Source of the DNA: Liolophura sinensis
Lineage: Eukaryota; Mollusca; Polyplacophora; Chitonida; Chitonidae
Assembly: GCF_032854445.1 (NCBI RefSeq)
Contig: NC_088301.1
Location: 9,296,281 to 9,360,280 of the forward strand
DNA: 64,000 nucleotides
Direction: 5' to 3'
Every line of letters starts with the position of its first letter. The stretch's first letter is position 1. A program made the position numbers and the translations under genes. Below are positions 1 to 14,100 of this stretch, one piece after another. The notes below the pieces were generated by a model. It saw only the letters and a program-made list of their open reading frames with translations, made no database searches and was not told the DNA's origin.

Positions 1-245
1 CGCAGAGACTGACCGTCGGGATCGACATTCCCCACCTCATGCGTTAATCGCGTTAACTCAAAACAGATCTCGTGTGTTCTGAAGGAAAGCCACGTGTTTG
101 ACATGCATTACTGACCATTCATGCAATGTTGAAATGTAGAGTTTGCTTTCGGTTAGCAAATATATTGAGACATTGCTGCTGATTGTATAAGCTGGTGTTA
201 TTTACACATAAATGACACTGTGTTACTGAACTTTTGCTCATTTAT

Positions 246-335
246 ATATTTATTCCTTTGATTGGTGTTTTATGCCGTTCTCTAGAATATTTCACCAAGG
301 CCCCACGAAGATAGGGAACCCGGACACCACATCTA
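246..335 (-). repeat. SINE fragment (family 1)
   Basis: Antisense 3' part of the tRNA-headed SINE: gattggtgttttatgccgtt followed by a diverged tactc..aatatttcac block. The head is missing. Confidence 0.7.
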
Positions 336-1574
336 TCGTCGTACATATGCCATTTCATTTGGCGGACACAAAAACCATTTCTTATCAAGGAACGAAAACA
401 GTACGATCCATAGTTTCTTCAAAGTCACTAGGCGAATCTTAATGAAGCCCCAACCTTAAAGAGAATAGGCATCTGTTGGTGTCTCAAATTATTACACATA
501 ATTAAGACACTTAAACCACATTGTTGGCTATCAAAAACCATTTACCCTTCAACATATCTCAAACAACCAGCAATGAAGCAGTCAAAACCTCTTGTGATTC
601 ATGAAGTGTGCACTTAAGCAGGCCATCTATTAGCTACGATGATTTCTGGCGCAATCAATTTTAACATTATGCCCCTAATAAACCTTAAGTATTCCTGAGT
701 TCAGCCACGAAGGAATAAAACAGATTTATCTATAACTTGTACAGGATATTATCAAACCAATCAAATAAATACATAAACCAATCAAATAAATTTATGATGC
801 CTTTTAACGCCATTCATGCCAGAGAAACATGGTTAATTGATGTACACCAATAACAAAGGCGAATCCAAAAATTTATTTTTTTTTATTGTCAAACTTTTTA
901 TTGCTAACCAAACCACATTGTATTCTGGTCGTTTCCCCCGTTCCTTCAAATGTTACAGCCACCTAGCTATATGAATACCACGATAAATCCGCAACTGACG
1001 CGTAGACAATGTGAATATCACAGTGAATCCGCAATTGAAGAGTAAAAGATGTGAATATCACTGCGAATCCGCAGCTGTCCAGAAGAGGTTTTCACTTCCG
1101 CTTTTTGGCCGACAGTTTTAAGTTGGCTCTAACATTCTGTGCCTCGGGTGTGAAGTCTGTAACTGTTAACTGAGCCCAGTGGAAGTAGAGTAGGAACAAG
1201 ACGAAGTGAGCGCATCAGTAGACGGATATAAGGACCGGAAACAGGTCGGGCAGAGTGGGAGGAGGCCGGACTATCAGACTGAGAACGTTCTGAATCTGCG
1301 CACCGGACACCGACAACACAAACTACAACAACAACAATAAATGAGAAGCTTAGTTTCATGCATAAGTCAAACATTACCATGCGGTGGTAAGTTATCACAG
1401 AGCAAAAACATTTTTCATGTAGTTACTCTGCATATAATTAACCATATAATGACAATTTGCACGAGACAAGATGAAACATATTTAAATAGAACACTTTGTA
1501 CTAGACGCTACACTATATGTAACCCTAGAATTAGACTTTCGAATTACTTTCCACGAAAACCTGGAGGACATCCG

Positions 1575-1824
1575 TTTCCAAGGTGACTAGCGTGATGCAA
1601 TGACTCAGGAGCCTCTCACCAATACGGTCACTGTGAGTTCAAGTCCAGCTCATGTTGGCTTCCTGTTCGACCGTATGCAGGAAGGTCTCCCAACAAGCTG
1701 CGGATGGCCGTGGGCTTCCCTCGTTCTCAGCCCGGTTTCCCCTAACCATAAGGATGTCCGCCGTCGAATAAGTGAAATATTCTAGTGCGGTGTAAATCAA
1801 CCTTCAAATAAAATAAATAAACCT
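1575..1824 (+). repeat. SINE (family 1), overlaps the ALG6 C-terminus
   Basis: Near-complete sense copy. It has the gactcaggagcctctcacc region, box-B-like GAGTTCAAGTCCAGC, the tgcggatggccgtggg core, a diverged accataaggatgtccgccg block and an A/T-rich tail ending about 1824. The antisense strand of the 3' part encodes the last residues and stop of ALG6. Confidence 0.88.
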
Positions 1825-2158
1825 GCGTGGAACAACAGCCCAAACTTAATATAATTTTCAGCAACTGGTCCCTGAAATCATGAAATAGGCTAGTTTGTGA
1901 TATTACGATTAAAAGTGATATTAACTGAGATAACATTGCCAGAACTCCCGCGATTAAAGATCTCTTCAGAGTTTTGATTCTGTCACATTCAAACAAAGAC
2001 GACTTACACACAAGAACATGCTCCATTCCAGAGACTTGTTTTTACGGAAGGTTTCCGTTTCAAAAGGTTTCAGGCAGAGAAAGGTCACAATGGTAAAGAG
2101 CAGCATGGAACCGAAGTAAGGAACGACCAACTGATCTTTTACCAAAAGCGGGAACATA
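1742..2158 (-). CDS. ALG6: Terminal exon of ALG6, with frame break and SINE-derived stop
   Basis: The acceptor at 2158/2159 joins exon 12 in phase and gives [17 protein letters not shown], a good match to the family. That frame ends at a stop near 1966. A second frame, open from about 2026 to 1742, encodes the hydrophobic C-terminal helices expected next (for example [18 protein letters not shown]). Moving between the two frames needs a one-base deletion in this sequence, or removal of a segment whose length is 2 modulo 3. A GTAAGT donor-like site lies in the overlap, but the only nearby AG would make an intron of about 28 bp in the wrong phase. From about 1824 down to the stop, the coding strand is the antisense of a SINE. 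Confidence 0.7.
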
Positions 2159-5100
2159 CTGTGGATAAGAAAGGGGACAATGAACAGTTATTGATACGAC
2201 CGTCTGATCTTATCAGAGAATGCCACTGCGGATATGGTACGGACACCGAAGATGTAACTACCACATTTTTCAGGTTGAACATTATTTTGCAATTATTTTC
2301 GTTTTAGTAGCTTCAAAAACAGTGCTGAACAGTTTTATAACATTTGATTTCTTTCTCCGAATAATGAGACGTTTCACAAAATCTCTTGTCTGTATTGCAT
2401 TGTAATAACGACCACCGTAGTAACCAGTTCTATAGGAAGTACGTTCTCATGCTTATATAATATTAAGCCATCCTTCTTAAACAAGTCACTGAATTTGTTA
2501 AATTAAGGTATCTGAACACGATAAAGGCGTTAATTGTACATCTCACATATTAAGAAGAAAACGATCATCTGAGTCATCCGGAAGGTATATATGGAGGGCA
2601 AAAAGGGTCAATACACACTCCTCCCTCCCTCCCTCCCTCCCCGCTTTCCTTCTGCACCATATGACACACCTAACTAATTATAATAACTCAGTGTACACTG
2701 ACACTAAGCGTTACGCGATGAAGCTGTCCATACATACATTGGGGATTTCAGACAATAATGGCAAGAAAATAAACCTTCGGCCACAAATGCTTACATTGGC
2801 CCCACCCAATGAAGAACAATTTACTTATTTTATTCTTGCTTTATGCCAAACTCGAGAATTTTTCACTTAAACAATGGCAGGAAATTTCAAGGATAGAAAC
2901 CTGAGTGTCAGGAGGAAACCTGAGTGTAAGGAGGAAACCTGAGTGTCTGCAGAAAACCTGAGTGTAAGGAGGAAACTTGAGTGTCAGGAGGAAACCTGAG
3001 TGTAAGGAGGAAACCTGAGGGTAAAGTACATGCTCTAATCAAGAAGACATTGGTACTAAATGTAGTACAGGTAATTTCTAACTAACAGCTGATAAGAAAA
3101 ACATGTCCAAAGTCAAGATAAAAAAAGACAAATGGATTTGAAAAAAAAGAAACTTACCTACTGACAGAAATGAGAAGAAACCAGATACTTGCGAGAGGAT
3201 GTTCTGGTAATGACAAACACACTGGCCTGAACAGGCAAAAAAAGGCATAGTATAAGTTATTTATTTATTTGATTCATGTTTCACGCTGTACTCACTTATA
3301 TGACGGCTGCCAGCATTATGGTGAGACGAACCTGGGCAGAGCCCAGGGGAAACCCATGAGCATCTGTAGGTTGACGACAGACCTTTCCAGATGTTCTTCC
3401 AAAATTCTGAATAAACTTCTACAGATTGAATGATTTTGATCAATGATAAAGGTTATGTGAATTTCCACACAAAGGCATATGATGGTTCGGGTATTTAGTT
3501 AGGTTTGGTTGAGTACAAACCTTCCCTGGAAAGTGGCCATCTACTTTTCATAGAATAAAATGTAGTAAAAAGTATAAAAACAGAGGTTTAAGAAAAGTAG
3601 CAAGTCCATACACAAAAATTAAATAGCATAGCTAATGTAATGTCACTCACAATGCAGCTATCAATATGGACTTCTCATGAACTTGAAAAGAAAACAGGAA
3701 AAACACCAAAGCTGAATTGATCTGAAAAAGAGAGAAGGTACTGGTTTATAACATTTTGTAGCATTTCACGACATTAATTAAATGAAGAGACAATTCCTTG
3801 AAACAAGAATTCTGAAAGTGTCTCTGTTCAATAGATGTCTTGAAATCACCCATCGGATCCCATGGGTTAATAGGAACATACGTAACATTCCACATGATAG
3901 AATTCATCTTACTGCAGAATATCTCAAACCTAAATTAAAGTATATACGCAAATTGTTATATCTAAACGAAGAACATTAATGGTGAAATACCATGGTTTTT
4001 ATTACAGTATAACTGGACTAAAATTCATAACCTTAATTTGCCAACTTGATCAAAAATTCAAAAATCATCATTAAAACTCTATCTGACTCTGTGGCAATAT
4101 AGGTATCAGATACATAGTTTCAATGAAAAGCCTTAAACACCTATGAAATAAGGCGATGAATACAATCTTCTTAGCCACCAGCAATAGGGAAATGAAAAAT
4201 TAATAGACTGAGATAAAGATTTCGCCTCCCACCTAGTCTGCCTAATAAAGCTATATTAGTATAATAATATAATATAATACTTACATTTTCTTCATTTTGT
4301 CTACCACGTGCAGGAAATATTTAAAAACTGAATTCTGAAAAACAGTGCACCTGCCAAACTAGCATGACACTTACCAAGGCTAATTTAAATCGCTGAATTG
4401 AGGGGATAAATAGCAGGTTGATAGATGATGGTATTAATCCCACAAGTGTACTGCAGAAACTGAAACAAACACAATACAGCTGTGAGTATGTTTATTTATT
4501 TATTTATTTATTTGATTGGTGTTTTACGTCATACTCAAGAATATTACACTTATATGACAGGTTCCAGCATTATGGTGGGAGGGAACTGGGCAGCACCCGG
4601 TTGAAACCCATGACCATCCACAGGTTGTTGCCAGACCTTTCCATGTACGGCCAAAGAGGAAGCCAGCATGAGCTGGACTTGAACTCACAGCGACCGCATT
4701 TGTGAGAGGCTCATGGGTCATTATGCTGCGCTAGCTCGCTAACCACCTGAGCCACAGAGGACCCCAGCTCGGAATATTTATTTATTTATTTATTTGATTG
4801 GTGTTTTATGCCCTACTCAAGAATATTTCACTTATACGACGGCGGCCAGCATTATGGTGGATGGAGACAGGACAGAGCGCGGGGGAAACCCACAACCATC
4901 TGCAGGTTGCTAGCAGACCTTCCCACGATCATTGGCCCACAATGCACCACCAATTGGAGAATTTTAAAGCTGAGGTTGCTATCACATGGCAAAAAGACGT
5001 CGGCTCATTGATGAAGCAGCTTTCGACAATAAGCATCTTGTAAGGGGCTCACTGACTAACAAAAGGACAAACCAAGTCTGTACAACTGCCCAACATTCGT

Positions 5101-8100
5101 ATTTAGACGATTCCTAAGTGCATGTTTTGTGCCTCCTTGATGCAGGACGGATTTCCACCGCTCATTTATCTGGTACTGCTTCACTGAGATGACTTACCTT
5201 TGGTAAGTAAGCTGCTTCGCCCGAGCGATTATACTGATACGGGTGAACCAGTCGTAGCACTATCCCCTTCATGCTGAACGCCAAGCAAGTTACAACTTCC
5301 TCTTTTAAGGTCTTTGGTGTGACCCAATCCAGGACTGACCCTGGATCTACCACCACCAAAGTGGACACTCTACGAAATAAGTTATCTGGACCAGTACCTG
5401 CATATGGGATGGGTGTTTACACGTACTACAGTTTTAATGACTACAATAGTTATGTAAAAGTATTTGCTATAAATATGGCCTGTCTTCACCTTCTATTTCC
5501 TTAATTACAAAACCATTTGATTTTTACGATGAAATACTTACCATAATTTTATTAAGGAATCCACAGTCAAAATCTGTTTTAATTTCACTAATACTGTAAC
5601 ACTACACCATACGTTTGCCACTTTATCCTGTAAAGAAAAGCAAAAACTAGAGGATAAATTCCATGAATGATATGTTAGGTATGAAACAATGTATTCATTT
5701 AGTTTTCAAACACTTCTTGTTCCCTCATCAAGGATGAAAACTGTTTTTTGTTGAACTATTACATTGAATGAAGGGAATTCTGTCTACCTGTATCTAGTCT
5801 CTACTGTCACTCAGTTGCATGCATACAAATGATACACATTTGTTTGCTTGGAGTTAAATGCCACATGCAGCATTATTTTAGCCATATCATAACATATTCC
5901 TAGAACAGGCCTGTGCCATTTCTGGCATATTTATTGTCTCGCTAAAATGCCATGTCAAAGACATCGGGCATGGGGCCCATGATCCTCCTCTCCTGCTGAG
6001 CACTAAGCCAGAAAAATATCAAAATTGCCAATTCTGAAGCCTTAGACTCTGAAAGAGAATGTTGTTTCTCTATAAACACCTTGGCCAGTGCAGTGCAATC
6101 TTTAAATTGTGCATGTACATGTTTGCTACAGGTTAAAGTGTTTAATACAGACAAGTAGACAGACAGCAAGGTCCTGCATGCAGAGAATAATACAACACAA
6201 AGCAGATATCCCATGCCTCTCACCTCATACAGCCCTCTGCCAAAGGGAAATAACCTCTGTAGCACTTGTAGAGCAGATTCCTTATTATTCAGAAATGGCA
6301 ACCAGCAAATGGCAAATGTACCAAGGACCACAACTCCAATTTTAGCCAGTTTAAAAATTCTGCAAAACACAATAATAAGCTAAGAGCCCTTTTAAATATA
6401 CAGTTTCATTTATAAATGTACGTCGCACATAATGAGTATAAATTACATTTTTCATGCAATGATCACAAATGAAACCCAAGCTTCATGTTTAAATATATAC
6501 AGATTTCAAAATCTGTACATAAAGTGAAAGATTTATTTATATGATAGGTGTTTTTGTATAAAGTGCAAGATTACATGAATGGAGGTATAAATAGGTAGAA
6601 TTTCTTTACTCCATGGTGCAAGTAAATAATTCAGTCGCAATCTTTCAGAAAAATGTTATTTTGAGTTCAACACTCAAAGAAGCAGTGTTCAACCACTAAA
6701 GTTTCTGGATCACTGAAAACCCTGACAGATGAGATGTAAACCGCCATTTTAAGGTGACACCTGGTACCAATAGGGTACAAATTAAACTAAAAGCCTTAAA
6801 GATAAATAACAAAATTTACCTAATTTCGTCCTTGTTACGCAGCGTGGAGCCCAGCAGATAACAGAAGAATGGCATGGCATGGTAGAGCTCCATCTGTTTG
6901 TAGTTGAGAGCCAAACAAAAGGCGATAGAGCCCAGGAGGTCATGACCCTTGGACAGAGACATCACTGCCCATACAGTCAGGCCCAGGCTTACACTGTTAT
7001 ATCTGGCTGGGGTTAAGGGAAACTTTAAGTATCGGATTATTGTATAGGTGTGAAAGTAGGCTGAAAAGATAACACCTACACCAAAACTAGCTGAAATACA
7101 GGCCCCAGTCACATGATACGCACTTCGCTAAGTAAGCACTTCACTACCATGACAACAAATGTTTTACATGTGGATATATGAACTGCACTTAGATATTTTT
7201 AATACATGTACATATGTAATTTCACACTGATTCTGAACAGTTTAAACATCAAGGGGCATCAACGTATAACCTAGAGCTGCATGCAGTTATATAGATTCCA
7301 AGCAGTCTGAGACAAATCTGCTTCACACTTGCAAAATGGCAAAAGAGCAGTTTTCAGAGGAGAAAAAATATAACCAATAGCAATAGGCTTTCAGTTTTCA
7401 TTCTGAAAGTATAATTAAACTTCTACACTGAAAGCAGGAAGCCTATTGTTCTCACTTAGATTATTAGGCTTCCAAGCTGAAAGTCTATTGTTTTGGCTAA
7501 AATTGTTTTTTACATACCAAAGGCACTGTACTGCTTTAATAATGACTATTACACTGTCTGAAACTTTATATGCAGAGGCACGTTGTCTTTCACCTACTAT
7601 CTCTGCTGAAAGAGCTCAATAATCTGATATACATAGACACTTAACATAACCCGGACTGAAAAATGGAAACGCCCGTAAGCTGGTACATGTTGTTGTTGAA
7701 AACTTACTGTGACTGAATCACACAGGAAGGTAAATACGGGCTAAATTTTCTATTAAAAATTTTTTTGATAGAGATGGGGTTTGAGTATGGAGAATATTTA
7801 TGGTTCACTTGTGAGCAATCTTGATGCCAGGCATGGCTGAAGTACCCTTTATTTGTTGGAAATCAGAAACATAGTAGTCAGAACACAGCCTCCGTGTAAG
7901 TTATTATTAAATGAAGACACAACTCAATTACGACAAACGAAAATTTGCACTCATATACAAAGGAATTTGGTTCGAACAGTGAGTTCATTGTCTAACACGG
8001 ACTAGGACACTTTTCACTCATGTAAGAAAACCTTGCGTCTTTCAACAGGGCATAGAATCGACAGATTCAAATGGTCAGTCATTGGAGGAGTTTGAAAACA

Positions 8101-11100
8101 GATTTGTTCTGAAGCAGACACTAAAAACTATGTGCAGACACCGCCTGGAAGCCGTATTACTGCATGAAATTCTAGATTTTTCACCACGTATTAATCAGCT
8201 TTTTGTAAAACAGTCCATACAGAAGGGTGATTTATAATAGTAGGTGAAAAATATCATGAAATTATAGGTGATTTACTCTACTAGAGTTTGTAAAATGTGA
8301 GTCAGACAATTAACACAGATCAAAGCACATAAATAAAAAGCAATGGACAATACTGAATTCAGTAAGATCGGCAAATTCAACAGTTTTCCCTTGATGGTTT
8401 GTTTTTCTAAGATAAAAGATACTGGAAATGTCCATAGTCTATCAGCGCTAGTCCAGGGTAGATGAGAGCACACAGCACAGCGAAGGCCTGGAAAAGCAAC
8501 AGGAGACACACTGAAGAAAATAAACACACCATTGCAGATATACCCATCATGACAGAATGAATAACAGTTAGAATAACAGTTAATGCCATCAGATTTGGTG
8601 ATCATACTACATAACACTGTCCAATTTTAAACTGCTACATGTAAGCCAAGCAGATCTTTATAAAATGTGCTGTTAACATGAAACATTTACATGTACATAT
8701 CATGAAAAGCACCGAACTCTCTAAGAGAGTGCTCTGTTTTCAAGAACTTTGGTAAAAGTAAGTTATTAAGCCGTTGGGTAGACGTCAAAAGATCATGTAC
8801 TGTTTTTATCTATATTACAGTACACTAGTAGCATCCAAATACAAAATACAACCCAGAGAGTCACGAGATCCAAATGTTATTTCATTTATTTATTTTATTT
8901 GTATTTTACGCCGTAATCTAGGATATTTCACTGCTACAACGGCAACCAGCATTAAGGAAATCAGGCAGAACCTGGGGGGGAAACCCATGACCATCTGCAC
9001 GTTACTGTCAGAACTTCCCATGTAAACAGAGCAAATGTTTATAGAAAATTACAAACATACATTTATGTTAAACTTACTGCATTCCCACTGGCCGTCTTGT
9101 TAGCCGTGAAGAACATTAGAAGAGCAGGGAAATATATCAAAATGTCTGCCAGTAACACTGTAAAATGAATGAAATGTGGCTTGTATGACAGTGTCAGAGT
9201 GCATAATTTATTAGGCGGAGAAAGAACCCCCGATTAACACGCATTCAGTCATTTAGGAGAAATATACACCTTCACTTATCTTCACTCCATCTTCATACTA
9301 TTCTGATATTATTTTCATGCCTTTAACACTGGTATTTTTCACTGTACTCACAACTGTTTCATTAACACAATGGCGATAAGGGCTACGGATGAATGGAACT
9401 CGGCAGATGAAATCCTGTAGAAAACCATTCAGCATTTTAAAATTCGCTCTCATACATGTAGTGGTGACCAACATTGTACACCTCTTCACCTGAGTATCTC
9501 ATGAAAAGCTTGTGCTGATAGCTTTCATATCCACGAGACCTGTTCAATGCCACCCACTCCGGATTAAGCCAGTTAGATCTGGAACAGAGCGATTGATTTC
9601 ACTGATTTATTTGATTGAGGTTTTAAGACATACCCAAGGATATTTCATTTATACAAATGCATTCAGCTCTGAGGTTGAAGGATTTACCCAGAACTTGAAA
9701 AACTTTGTTAGGAAAAGCTGCAAGTGACCAAGTCAGAGCTATATTCAAACACCCGACCTCACTGGTCAAGGGTTTGTTGTCTGTTACAAGAGCAAGCTGT
9801 TTTACACATGAGCCAGCAAAAGCGATGTGGGAAATGAAATATATATTACATTTCAGATAGAGCTAAACAACTGATGTGGGAACTTACCAGTACAAGCAAC
9901 CAGTGGTTTCCACACTGGAGTCTATTTGGAAGGGATAAATAATGAAAGAAGAGGAGCCAATGCAAGCCTGATATGCGGTGAAAGAGTTAAGTGGTGAAAA
10001 AGTTACGCGGTGAAAGAATTAAGCACTGATTAGTGTGGAAAAATAACTAAAAGGGATACAGAATTATTTCTGATTGGCTGGTCTGAGACTGGCAAGTCCA
10101 GACTACGTCTAGCCCAAGCTGAATTTTAGGTACCGGTATGGTATATTTATTCAAGCTGTAGGGTTTAACCCAGGAAATCCTATTTACACTGTTAGCCAAT
10201 CAGCATCCATTCTCTTTCCCATTCATTCATTTAGCGAATGGAAATTTTAGAAACTGTGAGAACAATTTCATCATTTCATTCTGCTTGACTCTGTCTGAAA
10301 TCCACGTCATTTTGATCATTTAATGACAATGCTAAAACATCTCCAAAGCTGATTCACTAAAATAACATTTTAAATATGTACAATAGGCAGAACACATTAC
10401 ACAGTCACAAAATACAGACACCGGTAAACCAATATGTTGCACTTCAACTTCTACTGAACTACAAATAAGGCAGTGTCAAAACGATGATATTTATTATTCT
10501 GGGCACGACGTGTTTTCGCACCTGAACCAATCCATCCCATCGCAGTTTGTTCATACCTATATTCACATCTACCATAGAAAAACAAGTATGGTAACTTACA
10601 CCATACCACAGAGGTAGCTGTGATAGGCTGTCAAAGGGGGGTAATCCAAACCCCAGTACAACAGATCATTCTGAGTGGTGTTCTCATACCTGCCAATGTA
10701 ATAAGATGCAATGTATATGAAAACATAATAGGAATGTGGAAAATTGATAGATTTCAGAATATTAGAATATGTACTATAATGACACTAAGAGTCTGATATA
10801 TGCCAACTGCAATACATTCCAATGTTGCATTAAGACTAGAGAGCTAAAACAAGGTAAAAAGCATGACTGCACCCTTTTTTTTCTGTTCACAAAAAAAAAC
10901 AAAAAAAAAAAAACAATAAATAAAGCAGAGCCTCCAGGTAGTTTTGGATGTTGTTTTCTCCTGTTTTTTCACAGAAGTATGTCTCATTTCCTGTCTCAAA
11001 AATAAGCACTAATTATTCATTCACCTTAAAACTGATCTAGCCCTTGTGAAGATTTTAAGATTCAGACAACTTTTAATACAATTCTGAAAAACTGGATCCT

Positions 11101-14100
11101 GACATGTTGACGGCTTTTATGCTCTCACTTGATCATATTAATTGCATTGGTTATACAATACATAGGCACATTCTACTTGTTTGAAAGCTGCTAGGTATTT
11201 GACTGGAGCACCTCAATAGTCTACATCACCAGCTCATGCTGGCTTCCTCTCCAATCATACATGGGAAGGTCTACCAGCAACCCACAGATGTTTTTTCCCA
11301 CCCTTCCTCCTTCAGATATAATGCTGGCAGCCTTCCTCTAAGGGAAATATTCTTGAGTACGGTGTAAAACACCACTCAAAGAAATAAATAAATCAATAGC
11401 CCACAGTTGTCAATATATAATTTCCACACAACTACACGTACAGCTAAAGATGAGCCTCAAAAATCATTTTTGTTCGTACCAGTCCTTCACAGGTAGATTA
11501 TATGTTATTTCCATCCAGTGCCTTTGAGCTTCATAGTCACCAAACATTGGAGCCTTTCCAGCACCTGCAATAAAAGCGCATTCAATGAGACAGTCTGAAA
11601 GATAACTTATCTGAATGAAGGGAAATAACTGTACATACGGTATGAGCCCAACGAGTTGTCTACCCTTGATCTGCAGCTTTGTAAAATGAATGATTTTCTT
11701 AAAGCTGGGTGAAAACAATCAAAACTCTCTCACGCGCTTCGATTTTTTTCAGTAATTTCAAAATAAGACAGATGGTGATTTTTTCCTTCTGACCAATGTT
11801 TTGGCATAAAGATTGAAGGTCTAGAAAATATCTGATCAACATAACTCTCTAATGAATAAATATTTGCAGGTAGCCAAATGCTGCAGCTATTCTGTATGGT
11901 TAACTGATTACTCTTGACTTAAGATTCTACACATGATGTGGTTCTTAGGCAGTAAGTTGGTTGTTAAGGGTATAGTTAGTTAAACTACATCAGTGGTTGA
12001 CCAATCAATGGAATACTATAACAACAAAAAAAGAAAACAAAAAAAACGCCATGTTTTAGTATTTTTCAGTGATTATGTATGGCAGAAAACACTAGGGGAA
12101 CTTTGATTGATCTCAACTCTCCTACTGGTAAGCTGACTGACCCAGAGCTAGAGTGATAGCTACTGAAATTGGGCAAGTAACATAGCTGTTTAGACATGGC
12201 CCCTATGCAAAAGATTTCAGAAAAGAATAAAGGGCTTATCAACCAATAACTAGGCGTGAATACAAAAAAGCTGCATCTTTGGCTACCTTTCAAGGTCTAG
12301 GTATCCATCATCACTAACTTATTCTGCTAACACAAACTCCATACGATGTAGTCCTCACTCCAACTGAAGACCACCATACTGCCTGACGGGGATTTTGACT
12401 GCCCCATTTCCCTATCTCTTAGTCTGTAGCTCTCTGTACATCAGATTATCAGTATAAGAGGGCTACAGCACTGTATTTATACTAGATAAGCAAGGATAGC
12501 TGTGTATTAAGAGAAAAAGAAAAGACACCGCAAAAAGTGATTCTTAATGTTTACGCAGTATTAAGTCCACATTAAGCATTACTTCTACATCTGAGTGATG
12601 CACCCTTGTATCAAGCCCAGTCACCATATCTATTTCAGACAGGGAAATCCAGATGTATGCAATTTTTCTTGTGCCTACATGCTACATGTTAAGGCGTGGA
12701 GGTGAAAATACTTTCAACATAACAAAATCTAAAGTCTATATCAGGTTTTCCTCACATACACAATTCATATGTACAGGTACCAGTACAGGGCAGACATTTC
12801 TGTTATCTAGTATATCACTGTTGCTGAACGCCATACTCAAGATTTTTTTCAGTTATACAATGGTTGTCAGTTTACGGTTTAAACCAATGACCTTTGGCAA
12901 ATGACAAGTTAACTGGTTAATGACTTACTCTGCCAGATGTGATATTCACATGTCCCAACCATGCTGATGGAACATTAGACAGTGCAAATGGCCACGCAAG
13001 CATCGTGAACAACTTAGTGTCACAAAGGACACACCAACAGTGAGGGCAGAGCAGTCTACAAATTCCCTTTACCTGACAGGTTTTATCCCACCTCCTCCTG
13101 TGTTTGAGGCATTGAAACGCAAGCGCCTCTATTATCACTGGACAACAGGCCACTCTCAGGTCTCGAATACATGTATATATGTCTGCTTCGGGTTTTACGT
13201 CGTACTTAGCAATCTTTCAGTCATGTGACGACGACGAGTCATTCAGTGTTTGTGTATATGCACTGTCTTCTTGTAGCAGTCAAGTCCATGCTGCAAGGGT
13301 GCTGCTGCCACCCCACCCAGTCACATTATACTAACAGGGTTAATAGGTCCAGTTTCCTTGCTCTAATTTCTGTTCTGCATGCCACCCAAGTACCATTATT
13401 AAAAATTTTTTGCACGATCCGACCAGGTCTTATGTCTAACGACTTTGTAGGTTCGGAATGTAACTCTCTGCATCTAGCAACACAAAGTGTTGGGCGAGTT
13501 ACAGGGAGAAACTGCTTCTTATATATCAGATCAATGGTAAGCCACATTTATCACATCTTCACACACACATCAAATCTTCCCTTAACTGATGTTAACCAAG
13601 TTGTCCGAATAATCAACTAACCTGTTTTGAACCTAGTCGAACCAAAACGGATCCATGACAACTGCAGAAATTTCACATAAATACATTTTCATACGCTACA
13701 CCCACTGTGGCCGTAAGCCGTCTGTCACTATCTTTGTCACTTGCAAGGGCAAACAAGACTAAAGCAATCAGCGGCATCTGATGACAGGGGGAGTGAACTA
13801 GACAAATTGACGACTATAGACTTGCCTAGTGTTACTATAACTATTTCCATAGGTATTATCTCCCTTGAACGACCTTTTTTTTCCGGCACTCATATCAATC
13901 GGGTGACTTGTATGTATGACTATCAGGGTGTAGTGCCTGAAAATGTATTTATTTTGAGAATTTGTGCGGTTGTCATGGATCGTTTTTGGTTCAGTGAGAC
14001 TCAGAACAGGTTAGTTGATTATGGAGAGTACTTGGCAGACACTGATTTACACTAGGGAATATTTAATGCGCATATGAAGAAGAGGTAAACGTGGTTTACT

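Noticed and set aside
4280-4360. Splice-bounded candidate exon in ALG6
   Set aside because: It has acceptor- and donor-like ends but contains an in-frame stop in the required phase; 4375-4450 fits instead.
4490-4766. Possible tRNA gene
   Set aside because: The A- and B-box-like sequences belong to the SINE head, and no complete cloverleaf can be drawn.
5162-5368. 68-codon minus-strand frame inside ALG6 as a missing exon
   Set aside because: The sequence matches a dispersed repeat, and the true exons (5542-5627 and 4375-4450) join in phase without it.
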